A stretch of 64,000 bases of DNA from Pithys albifrons albifrons (taxonomy: Eukaryota; Chordata; Aves; Passeriformes; Thamnophilidae). Positions 39,267 to 49,800 of this stretch are shown piece by piece. The stretch lies in contig NC_092474.1 of assembly GCF_047495875.1 (NCBI RefSeq), positions 9,052,501 to 9,116,500 on the forward strand. The letters run 5' to 3'. How positions within the stretch are numbered: the stretch's first letter is position 1; each line of letters starts with the position of its first letter. The notes beneath the pieces are model-generated. The model was not told the DNA's origin. It searched no databases and saw nothing but the letters and a program-made list of their open reading frames with translations. Made by a program: the position numbers and the translations under genes.

Positions 39267-40982
39267 ATGGAACTGCCAAATCATGCCAAACAACTGCTAC
39301 TGCAGCTGAACCAGCAACGAGCCAAAGGTTTCCTCTGTGACGTGATCATTGTGGTAGAAAATGCCCTGTTTCGTGCCCATAAGAACATCCTGGCAGCCAG
39401 CAGCATGTATTTCAAATCCCTTGTCCTGCATGACAACCTGATAAACTTAGACACGGACATGGTGAACCCCACTGTGTTCCGGCAGGTCTTGGACTTCATT
39501 TATACTGGTAAGCTCTTAACGACTGACCAGCCGGGTGAACAGAACTTTAACGCTCTCCTCACCGCAGCAAGCTACCTCCAACTGCACGACCTGGCCGCTC
39601 TCTGCAGGAAGAAGCTGAAGCGGAGCGGCAAGTCCTTTGCTGGCAAGGCCGGTGGCCTTGGTGTCGGGAGATCCGCCAGGAGCCAGAGACTTTCCACTGC
39701 TTCGGTCATCCAGGCTCGCTATTCAGGGTCACACGAGGGGCTGAAGGGCTCGCACTCAAAGGAGCTGTCAAAGGGAAAGCTCTCTGATGACGAGGTCTTC
39801 ATCAGCAGCTCCAACCAAGAGAACTGTCACTCCTTAAGCAGGGGAACCAGCAAGAACGGCGGTGGGGGCAGCAGTGCGAACGGCAGCACCGGTGACCAGG
39901 AGCTCGGCCTCGACCTGTCCAAGAAAAGCCCGTCGCTCCCCGTTGCAGCCTGCCATGATGATACGCAGCACAGCGAAAGCCAGCACGGCTCTCCCCAATC
40001 TGCCTCAGCCCCTGCAGCCAACAGTGCCTCACCATTCGACGAGCCCGGGGTGGGAGCCCCGCACAGCATGGCGGACAGCAGCGACCCCATGGAGATGGAT
40101 CTGAGCGAGGAGTGCCACCACCACACTCTGGCGGAGGGCGGCCAGCGCAAGGGCCTCCGGCACTCGTCCCGCAAAAAGGAGTGGATCAGGAAAGACAACG
40201 CCTTTGACCGAAAAGAGGGAGGCAAAGACAGGGACGAGGGCGAAGGGCTGCCCAATGGTATCCTGCTGGGGCCCTTGTCCAAGTCTGTGGAGAGGAGTCT
40301 GGCCGGGGCCTACGGTGCAGACCTGCCCTACCCCTGTAAGGAGGAGGTAGAAAACGGTAAGGAGAACAGTGACGACAGCGGCCAGAGTGAGAGTGAGAGC
40401 GGCGGCCACACCAGTGCCAACTACGTGTACCGGCAGGAGGGGTTCGAGCCAGTGGCCTATGGTGACAACCTGTATGTTTGTATCCCCTGTGGCAAAGGCT
40501 TCCCCAGCTCGGAGCAGCTCAATGCCCACGTGGAAACGCACACCGAGGAAGACCTTTACATCAAGGAGGAAGGCACGTACGGCAGCAAGGATGAAGCCGA
40601 GGATTTGTCCAACCCCAACCAGTCCTACGCTGCAGAGTCCCGGCCCTTCAAGTGTTCAGTGTGTGAGAAGAGCTACAAGGATCCAGCCACGCTGCGGCAG
40701 CACGAGAAGACTCACTGGCTGACACGGCCCTTCCCGTGCAACATCTGCGGCAAGATGTTCACACAGCGCGGCACCATGACACGGCACATGCGCAGCCACT
40801 TGGGGCTCAAGCCCTTTGCCTGCGAGGAATGTGGGATGCGCTTTACCCGGCAGTACCGACTAACAGAGCATATGCGTGTCCACTCAGGAGAAAAACCTTA
40901 CGAATGTCAACTGTGTGGTGGGAAATTCACCCAGCAGCGCAATCTGATCAGCCACCTGCGAATGCATACCTCTCCCACATAA
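39267..40982 (+). CDS. HIC2: HIC2, BTB/POZ-C2H2 zinc-finger transcriptional repressor (complete, 571 aa)
   Basis: Nuclear DNA-binding repressor of the HIC family. The BTB/POZ domain spans about residues 9-117 (GFLCDVII at 21-28, then the RAHKN-type core). A serine-rich linker follows, with the CtBP-binding motif GLDLSKK at 214-220 and a basic RKK patch at 302-304. Five C2H2 fingers lie at about 403-425, 461-483, 489-511, 517-539 and 545-567. Finger 1 is separated from the tandem block 2-5 by an acidic spacer, as in HIC1 and HIC2. That spacer contains IKEE (K433), which fits a SUMO-acceptor consensus. The middle and fingers match HIC2 better than HIC1 (for example DNLINLDTDMV in the BTB). I chose ATG 39267 because GTG 39261 is not a plausible start, TGA at 39246-39248 is in frame upstream, and the context has G at -3 and G at +4. 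Human HIC2 is about 615 aa from memory, with a longer N-terminus and linker. By family knowledge HIC2 recruits CtBP co-repressors and, in mammals, represses BCL11A in erythroid cells. No frameshift or missing zinc ligand was seen. Confidence 0.97.
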   Translation: MELPNHAKQLLLQLNQQRAKGFLCDVIIVVENALFRAHKNILAASSMYFKSLVLHDNLINLDTDMVNPTVFRQVLDFIYTGKLLTTDQPGEQNFNALLTAASYLQLHDLAALCRKKLKRSGKSFAGKAGGLGVGRSARSQRLSTASVIQARYSGSHEGLKGSHSKELSKGKLSDDEVFISSSNQENCHSLSRGTSKNGGGGSSANGSTGDQELGLDLSKKSPSLPVAACHDDTQHSESQHGSPQSASAPAANSASPFDEPGVGAPHSMADSSDPMEMDLSEECHHHTLAEGGQRKGLRHSSRKKEWIRKDNAFDRKEGGKDRDEGEGLPNGILLGPLSKSVERSLAGAYGADLPYPCKEEVENGKENSDDSGQSESESGGHTSANYVYRQEGFEPVAYGDNLYVCIPCGKGFPSSEQLNAHVETHTEEDLYIKEEGTYGSKDEAEDLSNPNQSYAAESRPFKCSVCEKSYKDPATLRQHEKTHWLTRPFPCNICGKMFTQRGTMTRHMRSHLGLKPFACEECGMRFTRQYRLTEHMRVHSGEKPYECQLCGGKFTQQRNLISHLRMHTSPT

Positions 40983-41960
40983 GCCAAAGACTCCAGAATG
41001 AGCTTCGAGCCCATCCGCAGTGATTTACCTTTCTGTAGACTTGCTGCTTAAAAAAAAAAAGAAAAAGAAAAAAAACAGACAAAAAAGGGGGCAGCTCCCC
41101 ATACTCTGTTCAGTCATGGGAGGCCTAAACAAATGTAGCTTTAACATGTAAAAGAAAAAGTTCCTTTTTTTTTCCTTTTTTTAAAAAAAGAAAGGTCCAC
41201 AGCCAAGCTGATGCATTTACTCCAAGTCTCCCTCCAAATCTTGATGATCTAGCAAGAAATGCCAGTTCTTTTTGCACACATCGACTTCATTGCCATAATG
41301 ATTATCTGGAGCAGGTAGGGGGGACCTTGGGGGATGTTTGGCTCCCGCTGGTTCCCCCCTCCCTGCCTCTTTCCTTTGTGTTACTGTCACCGTATTCAAC
41401 TCCTCTCTTAAAACCAAACTCAGTAGGGGTATTTCTTGCCATTAAAAAGAAAATAAAGTACACCTTTTCAGTGGCCTAAGTAGCTGTGAAATAGCATAGC
41501 ATTGCATTTGCAAGTGCAGAAGCTGTGTCTGTGGACCATCTCACAGGGTTGGCAGCCCCTCCAGAGGCTGTGGGAAAGCTGTAGCAGTGGTGGAGCCCAC
41601 CCCTGGGCTGGGATGGCGGGGGGAGAAGCTCCCCAGGGCTGCACCAGCCCAAGGACTTCACTGAAAGAAATGGTGAAGCTCCTTCACCTTCCCGCCCTCT
41701 TTTGGTTTTGATCTTTATCCTTGGCACACATGATCATGTGCCACGTTCTCCCACAAAACACGCAAACCTCTTTTGCCTTACCCATGACTGAACAGGGACT
41801 GTATGCCCTGGGAATTTCTTTCAGTGAGCAGGGGGTCGTCTTTACTTTTCTAGTAGTTTCATATGAATATTCTTTGCTTAGAGGTACTTGTTTTATTAAA
41901 GGAAAAACCATTGTAACGTTTATGTGAATGTTTGAACTGGAAGGTCTGAGGTTAATTCTA

Positions 41961-41982
41961 GGGTGGGTGGGTGGGGAGGGGG
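41961..41982 (+). promoter_or_regulatory. Compact G-quadruplex motif in HIC2 3' UTR
   Basis: Five G-tracts (3, 3, 3, 4 and 5 Gs) are each separated by a single T or A on the sense strand. One-nucleotide loops give the most stable class of parallel G-quadruplexes, and in RNA this would be expected to fold strongly. It lies about 980 nt after the stop codon. A role in translation, localisation or 3'-end choice is inference. Confidence 0.7.
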
Positions 41983-42122
41983 TTTGATGTAGGCTGGACT
42001 TGCTACAAGTTCCATAGGTACTTTTTTATTATTTTTTATTTTATTTTTTTGTGTGTGTGTATGTTTCTAGCTTTCCTCCCTCACTAAAGAGCGAGTCTGT
42101 GTGGACAGACTTGTTACCTTTG

Positions 42123-42129
42123 CTACCTC
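42123..42129 (+). promoter_or_regulatory. let-7 family seed match in HIC2 3' UTR
   Basis: CTACCTC, complementary to let-7 positions 2-8 (7mer-m8; the next base is T, so not an 8mer). HIC2 is, as I recall, a let-7-repressed gene in mammalian erythroid development, which makes this more than a chance heptamer. A second copy lies in the coding sequence at 39572-39578. Confidence 0.4.
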
Positions 42130-43123
42130 TTGAATTCATGAGAACAATAAGATGGTTAGTGAAAGATTAGGCATTTTTTTCTTTTATTGTAAGTAATTAA
42201 ATGTATAAAAAGTAGAAGCTAAATTAAAGTTAAGGGATTTTTACCACCCCGTCCTTCCATCAAAAGTCAACTAGAGAAATGTTAAAGCAGAGCTTGGCCA
42301 AAGACAAAGCAAAATAGACGTTGAGCCAGAGGCTGTGCTGGCTGCTCGGACTGGCTCAATTCACAGTCTCTTGGCTGCCTGTAGTCACTTTTAGATAAAA
42401 GCAAAAAACTTCTCTGAGCTTTTTGGGCCATTTCCAGCTTTGTTTATTAAATCTGGATACTATGGGGAGGGGAAAATGTCCCCCTCATCTTCCACTCCCC
42501 CAGCACATCTGGGTCAGTCTGTAAACACCTTGCAGGACAGAGGGTGAGGGCATAGCAGCCTATAATTTACTAGAATCCAGAGTGCAATAAGGTGGGGGAG
42601 AGGAGGAAAAGGCAAACCAAAGTGTTTCATATCCTCCCTTTTAGACAATTTAACACACGCACACAAAAAAAAAGGAAAAAATGAAAAAAAGAAACAAAAT
42701 GTTCTTGCAACATCTGCATAAGACATCACAGCCAACAGCTGCTATTGGTTTAGGAGAGAAGACAGAGAACTTTGCCCACTGATTCTTGGCCCCCTTGACT
42801 TTGTTGGCGTGACCTTGTGGAAAGCTATGGCTTATTTCAAGCCTCCTGCGACTGTGGTGGTAAAAATTCACAGCCAGTAGAATCATCCCTTCTGAAATGA
42901 CTAAGGTTTACACTTGCATTTTTTTCATTTGTTGGGTTTTGTTTTCGTTTTTTTTTCCACTCAAACCAGTATAGTCTGTATGCGTAAGGTTTACCAAACC
43001 TCACGTTTTGTCTTTTTTTAAAAAACAAAACAATTTTTTAAAGTTTTGACCAAAAAAGAAAAAAAAAAGAAAAAAGTGAGCATGTTTGACTAAAACAAAG
43101 AAATATAAGCTTCATTTTCTATT

Positions 43124-43196
43124 GGGGTTTTTTGTTTGGTTTTTTCTTTTGGTTTTTTTTTTGTTTGTTTGTTTGTTTGTTGGGGGTTTTTTGGTT
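43124..43196 (+). repeat. T/G-rich low-complexity tract with (TTTG)n
   Basis: Runs of T and G containing about six TTTG units (43162-43181). It is inside the probable 3' UTR and would be U/G-rich in the mRNA, a possible binding stretch for U-rich or GU-rich RNA-binding proteins. Length variation is likely. Confidence 0.8.
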
Positions 43197-44372
43197 AAGG
43201 TAGACTAGTCCATGAGAAGTTTTTGGGTCAGTTGAATGAACTGAGGAACTGGAATCCAGGCTCCAAGCAATAGACAACCCAAAGGCACTGAGCCTTGGCC
43301 TGGTGTCACATTACAGGGAACACTCACCCCTCTCCAGCCTCTCCCAGTGCCATTGTCCGCCTGCTCCCGGACCCCTGCGAGCCCTGGAGAGGGAGAGGGG
43401 AGCCTGGGCTTCTGGTTTGTACTAGTTGTGCTGAATGCACTGTTTCCTTTGGGGGCTCAGGTGGGGTTTTAGTGTCTTTAGCACTTCCATGTTTTGAATA
43501 TATATTGAACTGTTTTCTCCTTGATTCCTTGCCAACTGCCCTGAGAATGTCCCCAAAATAGTTTTTGGGGAGGACAGGGAAGGCCTTGCCATCTACCTTT
43601 TTCTCAGAGCAAGTCTCAGCAGAGCCCAGGGACAGCTGTGCAAGATGAGTTCCTCGGCACTTTCCCCCTGCCTTTGCCTCCCCTCCCACCACCCAAGGTG
43701 AGCTCCCCTGGGAGCTGCCGGCATGTCCAGGGTTCCCCAACAGTGTTTGTCCCCCTAGAGAGAAGGGCAGGGGTGGGGTGAGCCCTGTGCCCCACTGGGG
43801 GTTCTGCCATCCCTGTGCCCCTGCAGTGGCCCTTGGCCCGGGAGCAGCCCAGGGCTCCTCAGCAGACACATCCCCAGCTTCCCCTCATAATTCCATTTTC
43901 ACAAGGTGCGTGTGGGTGATGCAGCTTCTCCCCCTGCCCAGGCCCTTCTGCATTTCTTTCTTAGGCCTTGAGAATCACGTTGAACTTTCAGGACCCAATG
44001 CTATTTTTACAAAACTTTTCTTTGGAGTGTCTTTTTTTTGTTTAATTTTTTTTTACTTTATCCCCTCCCCAGCACTTAAACAATGCGACATAAAGTCTGT
44101 GTACAGCAAGAGTATTGTACAAAAGGAAATTTTGTTCTTTTTTCCAATAGCTGTGTAAAGTTGTGTTCCATAGATTGAATATAAACAACATTTTCCAAAT
44201 TGTGACAGTAATAATGAATAATAATACTCAAAACTTCAGGGACTGTTTCAGGCCTGCTCAGGGCCTAAACACTCAACTGCATTTGTACGACATAGTATTG
44301 TATCAAACATTTTTCTGTATTTTAATGAGAAAGCAAAACACTAGTTTCATATTTAAGATTTTAAGAGTTTTA

Positions 44373-44387
44373 GGGTGGGGGGGAGGG
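44373..44387 (+). promoter_or_regulatory. Second compact G-quadruplex motif in HIC2 3' UTR
   Basis: GGG-T-G7-A-GGG on the sense strand, readable as four GGG tracts with loops of one nucleotide. It ends 67 nt before the AATAAA at 44455, so it could affect cleavage and polyadenylation there. The motif is seen directly; the effect is inferred. Confidence 0.6.
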
Positions 44388-44454
44388 AGTTGCATTTTTG
44401 GTTTTTTTTATTTTATTTTAATTTTTTTTTTAATACACAAAGAGCCTCAAGAGG

Positions 44455-44613
44455 AATAAAACAATTTAAAAGCAAACAAAAAAGAAAAAAACAAAAAGAA
44501 AAAAAAGAGGCCAGGCAGCTTAAGTATATGCTTTAGTCACTTAGTTCCAGAATGTTTTCGGAATAACAGGAAAAAAAAAAGATAAAATAGCAAAAGTTGT
44601 ATAAAAGAATAAA
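44455..44613 (+). terminator. HIC2: Candidate proximal poly(A) signals of HIC2
   Basis: Two canonical AATAAA hexamers lie at 44455-44460 and 44608-44613, within an A-rich region about 3.5 kb after the stop codon. A T-rich stretch and a compact G-quadruplex motif (44373-44387) lie just upstream. They could define a shorter HIC2 mRNA. Internal A-runs downstream could also cause false oligo-dT priming. Confidence 0.35.
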
Positions 44614-46774
44614 GAAGCTCATACCCAAATTCACAAAACTATTTTTTAAACCAAAGCACATTTGAATGAGTATGGAACCTCACTTGGCTCAGAAAAGTAC
44701 TAATATATTTATCTCATTGTTTACATAAACTTTTACAGTTTCAGACCTCAACAGATCTAGGGGCCAGTCAAAATTAATCTTTGCTTTTTCCATTGGTTTG
44801 TCTCTGAAGGCTGCAGCGTCCCCAGCTTGGGAGGGCAGAGCACTCAGCTCTGCTGGGGAGGGTGGGGAGCAGAGCAGAGTGAGCAGGCAGAAACGTGGCA
44901 CCAACTTCTTTCTCATTCAGCCCCTGAGAGATGTTGCTCGGAGAGACCCAGGCACTACTGTAGAGACATTTCAGCCTCTCTCTCCCTCAGAGGAGTCTGA
45001 GGGCATTGAGAGGGGAAAGAGAGATGCAAGAAATGCCAGAGACAGAAAGGATGTTGCCAGAGGACGGTGGGAGCTGCTGTACCCAGCACATCTCCTTACC
45101 TTTAGCCATGGGGAGCTGGGCTGTTTTCCAGTCCTTTACTGCAAAACTTCCAAAACCAAATTCCTGGCAAAAAGAGCCCCAAAGGCCCAGCTCTGTGTAA
45201 CTGAGCGAGTTAGCAGGAGCCACAAAGATCACAGAAGACACCAAAGAGCTCTTGACATGCATCTTCTGTGAGGCTTTGGGGCTGCTGGGGAGAGGGCAGA
45301 GCTGCTCCTCCTGCAGGGCTGTGCCATTGGGCCCTGGAACCACCATAACTGCCCAGCTGGACCCATCACTCCAAACCTCACAGCCACGCAAAGAGCCCAA
45401 CCAAAACTCCTGAGGCCACCTAGGTGGAAGTCTAAGCCTGATCTGCATGGTAGGACAGTTTAAAGATGACCAATGAGGATGGTTTGCTAAAATGCCGCTG
45501 AAGCCAAAAAATAAAAAAGGTTTAAGAAAGCTCCCCATCATTAGTCTTGACCCTTTCTAGCTTTTACCTTCTACACCAAAGCCACCTCAAACATTTGAGG
45601 GGGGGCTGATGGAAAATGAATATTAATTTTGCCTGGTCTTAATATCTAACAAAGATGGTGCAAACACTATTTGACAGTGTTGTTTTTGTATCAATATGTA
45701 TGTGCAGTAATGAATGTATTTATTTCTCAGATTCTGTATGCACAGTTTTGCAATGTAATTCAGAAAGTTGCAAACACAAAGATGTGTCCGCAGGGTCTTC
45801 TCTACAGGATTTCAAAAAAAAAGAAAAAATATATTAAAAAAAAAAGAATCTCAGAGACTCTCAGCATAGCCATAAACCATAACCTGTGAAGACAATACAA
45901 AGACTGGACTTTTGTAGCTTTGCATAGAAGAGGAATTTATGTTTTGCTGTATTTAAATGTTTCAATTTACAGTGTCACTCTTTTACAAGTCCTGTTTTGG
46001 TTTTTGTTTTTGTTTTCCTCTCTCTCGTTGTGTGTGGAAAGCATTGTTTTCAAGCAGTGCAGGTTCAAAGTCTGGGTTAGCAGTATTTTACCGTGTTGCT
46101 TCAGTTCTGAAAAGCAGGAGTTTGGGTCTTGACCAGAGAAACATCCAGTGCACTTGGTGAAACAAAATGAAATCTGAGGTGAGTGCTGGCAAAATCCAGA
46201 GAAGGTGAAAGTCATGAGAGGAACAGTTGTGTGCTCCAACTGCAGCTTGTGACTGAGACAGGTCTGTTGTCCTGCCCCGGGAACAGGATGCAGCTCCTCA
46301 GGGAAGTGCCCCCATCCCTCCCTCCCTGCTCACTGTGGTAGCAATAAGGGATCTCGGCAGTGGGAGTGGAGGCCCGGGATGGGCAGAGGAAGCTCCGTGC
46401 CAAACCCAACAGCCTCTGTGCCATCCCGTGATGGGCCCTGCCAAGGATCCTGAAGCAGCAGGTTCGCCACAGCCGCACAGGAGCTCGAGCCCCTGGGAAA
46501 GCTGCACTTCACAAAGCCTCCTGTTCCAGTATTGGTGGAGGGAGCACCTACTGCAGCCTTAAAAATTAGCAAGGAGAAAGGATGTGTGTTGATTTCTGGG
46601 TATTTGCCAAGTTCAGAAACCTTTCCAATCAGCAGTGCTGGAGTTAAGGGAAAAGCAAATGAAAAACTAAGAGACAAAACCATGCTACATTGTAAGTGGG
46701 TTTGAGAGGCTCTAGGTGGCAAACTGAGCTGTCCCCAGACAGAAGAAATGCTCATAATTGAGATGGCATGATTG

Positions 46775-46780
46775 AATAAA
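46775..46780 (+). terminator. HIC2: Candidate distal poly(A) signal of HIC2
   Basis: AATAAA followed within about 10 nt by a T/G-containing stretch (CATTTGTTTAAG). I used it as the outer limit of the 3' UTR call. A further AATAAA at 47785 is followed by a T15 run at 47815-47829 and is an alternative distal end. Confidence 0.35.
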
Positions 46781-46800
46781 CATTTGTTTAAGCAAGAATT

Positions 46801-49800
46801 TAAAATCTAAATGAACTCTGAGCTGTAATTCTGGAATAATTAGACTTCTGGCATTTTTTTCTTGGTTTTTGTTTAAATAATTATTTGCTTTACAGTAAGT
46901 GGAGAGACTTTACTGATGTTAAATCCTTTTTTACTATAAGCTTACTCTTGCACTCCAGAACTGGCCATATTCTTGAAAAAGAAAATTTGGGTGTTGCTTT
47001 CAATAGCTGAAAGTAGCTTGTTGCAGTATTTTAAGTCCCATGGTACTTTATGGTCCTGATTTTAGTGCAGGAGACAAGCAGGCAAAAGGAGTAGCTGTTT
47101 CTCAGCCCCTCTCCACTCCTTGTATTTTGCATTTTTTCAGAATGGGGTAAGAAATTTCACCTTTGATGATTTCCCATTAGACTCACTAAATTTGCTGCTT
47201 TCCTTGTAAAAGTAAAACATTTGGGAGCCCTTGTGGGGCAATTCCAGCTCTGCCGGAAGGCTCCTAGCTGGTCCTTCAAGTCAGGAGGGCTGCATTGTTT
47301 GGGTCCTGGTTTATCTTTCTGCTACAACAAAATTGTTGTTTATTCTGCTTTCCTTTTTCTAACTAACCACTCAAAGATCCCAAAACACAAGTTTAGAGAC
47401 AGACATGCATTTCTGTTCAGTTGTCTCCCCTCGCCACCTTCTTCTTCCCTTCCTCCCCTTAACTTTCCCAGCATTTTGAAGGCCAGTGTTGAGCACAGGG
47501 ATCAGTGGTTTTTGGCAGCTCCATGGCCTGCAGTGGGGCAGGTCTGAACCAGAACACTTCATGTGGCATTTGTTGGCAGTGGGGGGACACTTCACAGCAC
47601 TTCCCCTGAGGAGTGGGATGTGTTTTAAACTTTCTCAGTCACAAGCTGCCAGCTGAGGCACCTGGCACAGCTGTTCCTCTGACCTTCCACAGGACTTTTG
47701 ACTGGCTGGGGATAACTTTTCTACAAGGAGAGGATCTTGTTCTGGCTGGCTGGATATTTTTCCCTGTTTTATTTTAGTATTTTAAATAAAACTGAAAAAG
47801 GGATGCTGCATCTCTTTTTTTTTTTTTTTAATTTTAAGCCTTAACTATCAGTCAGTCTGGGAGCCCTGGATGTTTCCTGGGGAGAGGAGGGGAGGGCAAG
47901 GGAAAGGCCGACATTCCTGCTGCAGTGTTCTGTTCATTTCCTTCAAGAGCTTGAATTCAGGTCAGAGCCACACAGAGGTGTGGCTTCAACTCAAGTGTCA
48001 TATAAAAAGATACAGAAATTATAATATGATCTCAGCATTCAGAAATTTGCAGTCTTAATGTACAGTGATGAGAAACTGTTATTTTATGATCTTTTCATTA
48101 AAAGCTTGATTGAAAAATTACATCTGCTGCTCCAGAGTTCACCTTGTTCTGTAGCTGACTCTGTCCATGTTTTCTCCTCCTCCATTCAGGGATCTGAACC
48201 AGCTCCTTCACAAAGCATCCCCACACACAGCCCAAAGAGGAACTCACACCCTCCCATCCTACCCCTGCACTTGGCCCATCAGCCAAAACCTGATGCTTGT
48301 CAGAATCCAGAGGAATCAGAATTCCACCTTTTTTGTTGTGACCCTGTGCAAGCTGAGGCTGATTTTGAAAAGCTCCCCCTGCTTTGCCCTAACCACAGTT
48401 TGAAAGCATTTGTCAGAGGCAGTAGATGGACCTGCCAATCCATAAATCCTCCCAGGCTGTTTTGGCTCTGAGTGTAACTCGGAGGAGCAGGGAAGCAGCT
48501 GAGGCAGAGAAGGTTCCTAAAAAAAATTAGAGTTGTCCACCCACCTGTGGTGCAGGTAAAAAGGGGAAATGCTTCCAGGGAAGATGGATGTAGGTAATGA
48601 TCAAAGCACCCACTGCAGATTTCAACCTCTCAAATGTTAAGATTCAGACACTTTTCCTTGGGCAGGTAAAGTGTGACCCAAGAAAAATTAATTCACATTT
48701 CCTTAGCCTGGGTTCTTGATGATGTTTTCTCCAGTTCCCAGGCCAGCTTTTTGGATCTAAAGATCCTTCAACAAAATCCCTATTTATTGAAACAGCATCT
48801 TCATGGTACTACATGGGCCAAGCCTTGTATTTTGCAGCCCTTCCTTTGTCCCACTGCTCATCACCTCTGTTGTGCCTCATCTCCCAGAGCCCGGTGGAAT
48901 GCTGTGACACACAGCAGAGTTAACTCTGCTGTTCAATTCATATATTGCTTTTTTCTTCCTTTTTTTCTCTTTAAGCACAATGCTGACTATATTTTAAAGT
49001 GACTGACTGAAGGAGCTTCAAGTTTAGTCAGTTTTCTGACAGGTTGCAAAGTCAGCAGCACTGCAAGAAAATAATTTTTGTTTGTCCTTGGAGATGTGTT
49101 TTACCCAGCAAGGTTAAAGAGAAGGACAAAAATGAACAGAAAAACAGATGAAGAGCTACAGAAAACCAGAGGCTGTTTTTCAACATCTCAGATGTGGTAA
49201 TGAGCCTGCACTCTTCTCCCAGCTACCAGTGCCTTTTCCTTTTTCTACCCTTTTATTTCTAATTTCTTCTGGAAGTTTTTGCTTCCTGGCACCCATTTCT
49301 CTGTGGCATTAAGTGGTTTCCAGCATAGTTAATAGATTGTATGTTCCATTTTACTTTCTTTGCCGTGGTCAGCTACTTTTCATCTCGTAAGATCCTGTAA
49401 CAACTATACCGAACTCTTCATATAATAACTCACCACTGAAATGCAGCTGCCTCTGCGGTGAACACTGAAATGTGCACAACCGAAGTGCAGAGTGCAGGAT
49501 GTAAAGGATACCAGATATGTCTGGAATGCCTGGGAATTTGTACTTTCTTCCCTCTGCTTTCGTTACCCCCATTTATTGGTAGGACTTTTCTCCCAAACTC
49601 ACACTTGCTTTCTCTCCACTACCCCTGGACAAACCTTTGAATGATAGGTTTGGTTTTTGCTTTTCTGCAGGAAATATTTCATCAAAATTGGAACTTTTCC
49701 ATGGGAACAAGCATTTTTTTAAATGAAATTTTGTTTCAGCCTCTGTTGAGGTCCCATTTGGACCCTACTGAGTAGATACAGATGGAGAATGTTTGTTTCC

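Larger units (their letters stand above)
40983..46800 (+). other. HIC2: Probable HIC2 3' UTR
   Basis: The roughly 5.8 kb after the TAA lacks any supportable coding sequence. It has the texture of a long vertebrate 3' UTR: many T and A homopolymer runs, ATTTA-type AU-rich stretches (for example 45716-45726), and repeated AATAAA signals at 41452, 44455, 44608 and 46775. From memory, mammalian HIC2 also has a 3' UTR of several kilobases. The AT-rich block about 45640-45990 reads like conserved distal UTR. The distal end is a guess based on the last good signal, and the true end could be about 44.5 kb. RNA-seq or 3'-end reads would settle it. Confidence 0.5.

Noticed and set aside
39827..40541. 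Long minus-strand frames opposite HIC2 (151 and 170 codons)
   Set aside because: Shadows of the GC-rich HIC2 coding sequence on the opposite strand.
41163..41194. T-run/A-run palindrome in the 3' UTR
   Set aside because: Adjacent T and A homopolymers give a trivial, weak hairpin; nothing beyond low complexity.
43324..43869. 181-codon minus-strand frame in the 3' UTR
   Set aside because: GC-rich pocket in the UTR with a glycine/proline-rich composition; no domain.
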